Shown piece by piece: positions 6,362 through 8,162 of a DNA stretch of 8,162 nt; within the stretch, counting starts at the first letter, position 1; the number at the start of each line of letters is the position of its first letter. The translations under genes were made by a program, and so were the position numbers. The DNA is from Roseiflexaceae bacterium (GTDB taxonomy: Bacteria; Chloroflexota; Chloroflexia; Chloroflexales; Roseiflexaceae): NCBI GenBank assembly GCA_947462525.1, contig CANHPK010000056.1, positions 1 to 8,162 on the forward strand. The letters run 5' to 3'. Below the pieces are notes generated by a model. The model had not been told where the DNA came from. It saw only the letters and a list, made by a program, of their open reading frames with translations, and ran no database searches.

Positions 6362-7059
6362 GATGTTTTGTCTGTCAGGCGCGACCAATGTGCGATCGGA
6401 CGTCCGCTGCTGCGCATGGCTTCGTCGCTGCGGCGTGGCCAGCCAGCGGGCGAATCCTCCCAGGCTTCTTGGCGGCCATAGACGGTGCGATCGAGCATGA
6501 GATAGCTACTGCCCAGGATTTCGTCGCCGCGGTCGGTGGTCCAATACGTCTCGAACACACGATTGCCCTGGCGCAGGTAGCAGACCGTCATGCCGAAGTG
6601 GCCGTCGTTGATGAGTGCCAGTGCAGAAGAAGCAGGTACGGCGTACCACGGCAACTCCCAGCCCATGAACGCGCGGTAGGCGTCAGTCTCGGCGAAGGGA
6701 CCCTCACACAGCACGGCGACGGTCACATCGCGCGAGTGCAAAAACGTCAGATCGTGGATTTGGTTGGTAAAGAGCGTACAGCCCGGGCATTGTTCGGCGG
6801 TCGATTTGCCGGCGTGCCACATGTGATAGCTGGCAAAGAGCATGTTACGCCCCTCGAACACGTCGATGAAGGGCATCAGGCCGTTCGGTCCGTGGACAGG
6901 GGTTTGACCCTCGATTTCGACCATGGGTAAGCGGCGACGGGCGGCAGCAATGGCGTCGCCTTCACGGGTGTGGGCTTTTTCGCGCACACGCAGGGCATCG
7001 ATCTGTGCTTGCCAGGTGGCCCGGTCGACGATGGGCGGGATGGCGTGGTCGTTGGTCAT
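6358..7059 (-). CDS. DUF899-type thioredoxin-like protein
   Basis: A 233-aa protein resembling the DUF899 (AhpC/TSA-like) family. The N-terminal helix (about 9-45) has a WQAQIDALRVREKAHTR stretch followed by RRRLPMVEIE, the typical opening. A thioredoxin-like fold follows, with C91-P-G-C94 after a WHAG segment (81-84), a candidate redox pair. The region from about 127 on (SRDV..AV) and the WELPWYAV block (134-141) fit the family. The biochemical role of DUF899 proteins is not settled; a redox function is inferred. The frame is open upstream to 7125, but ATG 7059 has GAGGGAG nine bases before it and starts at the conserved part. It is divergent from the methyltransferase gene and convergent with the serine hydrolase gene, whose stop it overlaps. 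Confidence 0.88.
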   Translation of the reverse strand: MTNDHAIPPIVDRATWQAQIDALRVREKAHTREGDAIAAARRRLPMVEIEGQTPVHGPNGLMPFIDVFEGRNMLFASYHMWHAGKSTAEQCPGCTLFTNQIHDLTFLHSRDVTVAVLCEGPFAETDAYRAFMGWELPWYAVPASSALALINDGHFGMTVCYLRQGNRVFETYWTTDRGDEILGSSYLMLDRTVYGRQEAWEDSPAGWPRRSDEAMRSSGRPIAHWSRLTDKTS

Positions 7060-7198
7060 GTTTGTATGCTCCCTCGTGTGTTTTGGGAAGTATACTGTAG
7101 CGCGTACTGCGCCGCTGCCATCCAACTCCCGCCCGTCACTGCCAGCGCAGACCGATGTTGTATGATGAGAAAATAAATTAAACTAATTGGAGGACAAC

Positions 7199-8162
7199 AT
7201 GTTTGCGAAAACTATTGCAATTCTGGACAGCCTCAAACGCTCGACATATTATCCTGATGACGTCAGCACGTATGACCCCGATGAGCTCAATTTCCTCGGT
7301 CGTATCGTGCGACGTTTGGTGTATTCGCCGTCTTCTGTGCGAAAAGTGCTCCAAGACAAATTCGGCGTGACGATTACGCGTGCTGACTTCTACTCCGAAA
7401 TCCCGACGATAAGCGAACTCGAACAATCGTTTGCGTCTGAATCGCTCCTCAAACTGGACGCCATCTTCCCCGATAACGCCACGATGTTGGCAGAACTGCA
7501 ACGGTTGACCGACGTGTCGGTAGAATTCGATCCCCCGCGCGACAGCGACCGATTGGGTGAGTTTTCGTGGACGGGCGGCCAGTTTTCGTCTGCGGATGCC
7601 ATGGCGTACTACGCGATGATTCGTACACGCAAACCCAAAACCATCATCGAAGTCGGGTCTGGGTGGTCGACACTGGTTGCGCAGATGGCCGTAGCCCGCA
7701 ATGGTGTGGGCAATATCATCTGCATCGAACCGTACCCGAACGCCTTTTTGGCAGACATCCCTGGCATCACGATTATTCAGAAGCGCATCCAAGAGGTCGA
7801 CACCGCGTTTTTTGCCCAGCATCTTGCGGACGGTGATTTTTTGTTCATCGATTCGACCCACACCGTCAAACACGACAGCGATTGCCTGCACCTGTACCTG
7901 CGTATTCTGCCGGCGATACAGGCAGACATCATCGTCCATGTCCATGATGTTAATCTGCCCAATCCGCTCCCCATTGAACGCATGCGTGATCAACAAATTT
8001 TTTGGAATGAGCAGTATCTGCTGTATGCGTACATGCTGAATAACGCACGGGTGCGTACCCTCTATGGCACGAAATATCACCACATGCTCAATCAGCCGGC
8101 GCTCGATAGACTCATGCATGGTCGGTTTGATGTAAGCGGTGGCAGCCTTTGGTTTGAGCAGA
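7199..8162 (+). CDS. Class I SAM-dependent methyltransferase (Methyltransf_24 type), cut by window end
   Basis: An incomplete protein with 321 codons and no stop before the edge. ATG 7199 has GGAGG five bases before it. The first 110 residues are a helical N-terminal extension. The Rossmann-type methyltransferase domain follows: motif I IIEVGSGWST (149-158), the acidic residue after strand 2 E177 in ICIEPYP, FLFIDSTH (214-221) and IIVHVHDV (244-251). The later FWNEQYLL (268-275) is a block I associate with this family, whose members often sit in polysaccharide or glycosyltransferase clusters. The last residues, GGSLWF, look like the family's usual C-terminal strand, so probably only a few codons are missing. 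No signal peptide. The substrate is unknown; a sugar or small molecule is a guess. An AT-rich leader (about 7170-7188) and a TATGAT at 7161-7166 may be part of its promoter. Confidence 0.9.
   Translation, partial: MFAKTIAILDSLKRSTYYPDDVSTYDPDELNFLGRIVRRLVYSPSSVRKVLQDKFGVTITRADFYSEIPTISELEQSFASESLLKLDAIFPDNATMLAELQRLTDVSVEFDPPRDSDRLGEFSWTGGQFSSADAMAYYAMIRTRKPKTIIEVGSGWSTLVAQMAVARNGVGNIICIEPYPNAFLADIPGITIIQKRIQEVDTAFFAQHLADGDFLFIDSTHTVKHDSDCLHLYLRILPAIQADIIVHVHDVNLPNPLPIERMRDQQIFWNEQYLLYAYMLNNARVRTLYGTKYHHMLNQPALDRLMHGRFDVSGGSLWFEQ

Noticed and set aside
4355..6388. Minus-strand open frame of 677 codons
   Set aside because: It is antisense to the serine hydrolase, which has all family motifs, and crosses the DUF2628-type and lipoprotein genes in another frame. 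Its translation is Arg/His/Cys-rich and without domains.
7178..8119. Minus-strand open frame of 313 codons
   Set aside because: It is the mirror of the methyltransferase gene, which has clear motifs and a strong ribosome site.

Overview
The window looks like a bacterial chromosome segment of moderately high GC with short intergenic gaps and Shine-Dalgarno-led genes. No RNA gene, insertion sequence or CRISPR array is visible. Gene content (a DUF2628-type membrane protein, a DUF899-type thioredoxin-fold protein, a lipoprotein with a Thr/Ala/Pro-rich tail after its lipid anchor, a kinase-vWA fusion) and an AT-rich heptamer repeat would fit a Chloroflexota-like or similar environmental bacterium. 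That is only an impression; nothing here fixes the taxon.

Region 1 (1-3862, minus strand) is the most unusual part. It holds a compact three-gene cluster, read right to left. First comes a 309-aa coiled-coil protein of unknown family (3784-2855). Its stop overlaps the start (TAATG) of a 636-aa fusion of an atypical eukaryotic-like protein kinase and a von Willebrand factor A domain with a complete MIDAS (2855-945). Three bases later, and in the same frame, an unrecognised protein starts at a GTG (941) and runs off the left edge after at least 313 codons. Each protein has a Pro-rich linker and none has a visible signal peptide. The spacing implies one co-translated unit, probably a cytoplasmic phosphorylation and protein-assembly module. 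It recalls the kinase/vWA/phosphatase gene sets (TerY-P type) known from stress and conflict loci, but its two partner proteins are not recognisable.

Region 2 (3785-4104) is a 320-base gap with a plausible promoter for the cluster and a tandem ATTCATA repeat next to the following gene's stop.

Region 3 (4105-7059) holds ordinary genes: a small lipoprotein and a DUF2628-type membrane protein on the minus strand, a divergent cytoplasmic beta-lactamase-fold serine hydrolase on the plus strand (5285-6361), and a convergent DUF899-type thioredoxin-like protein (7059-6358). The stops of the last two overlap by four bases.

Region 4 (7199-8162, plus strand) is a class I SAM-dependent methyltransferase of the Methyltransf_24 type. 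It is cut by the right edge, probably within a few codons of its end, and is transcribed divergently from the DUF899 gene.
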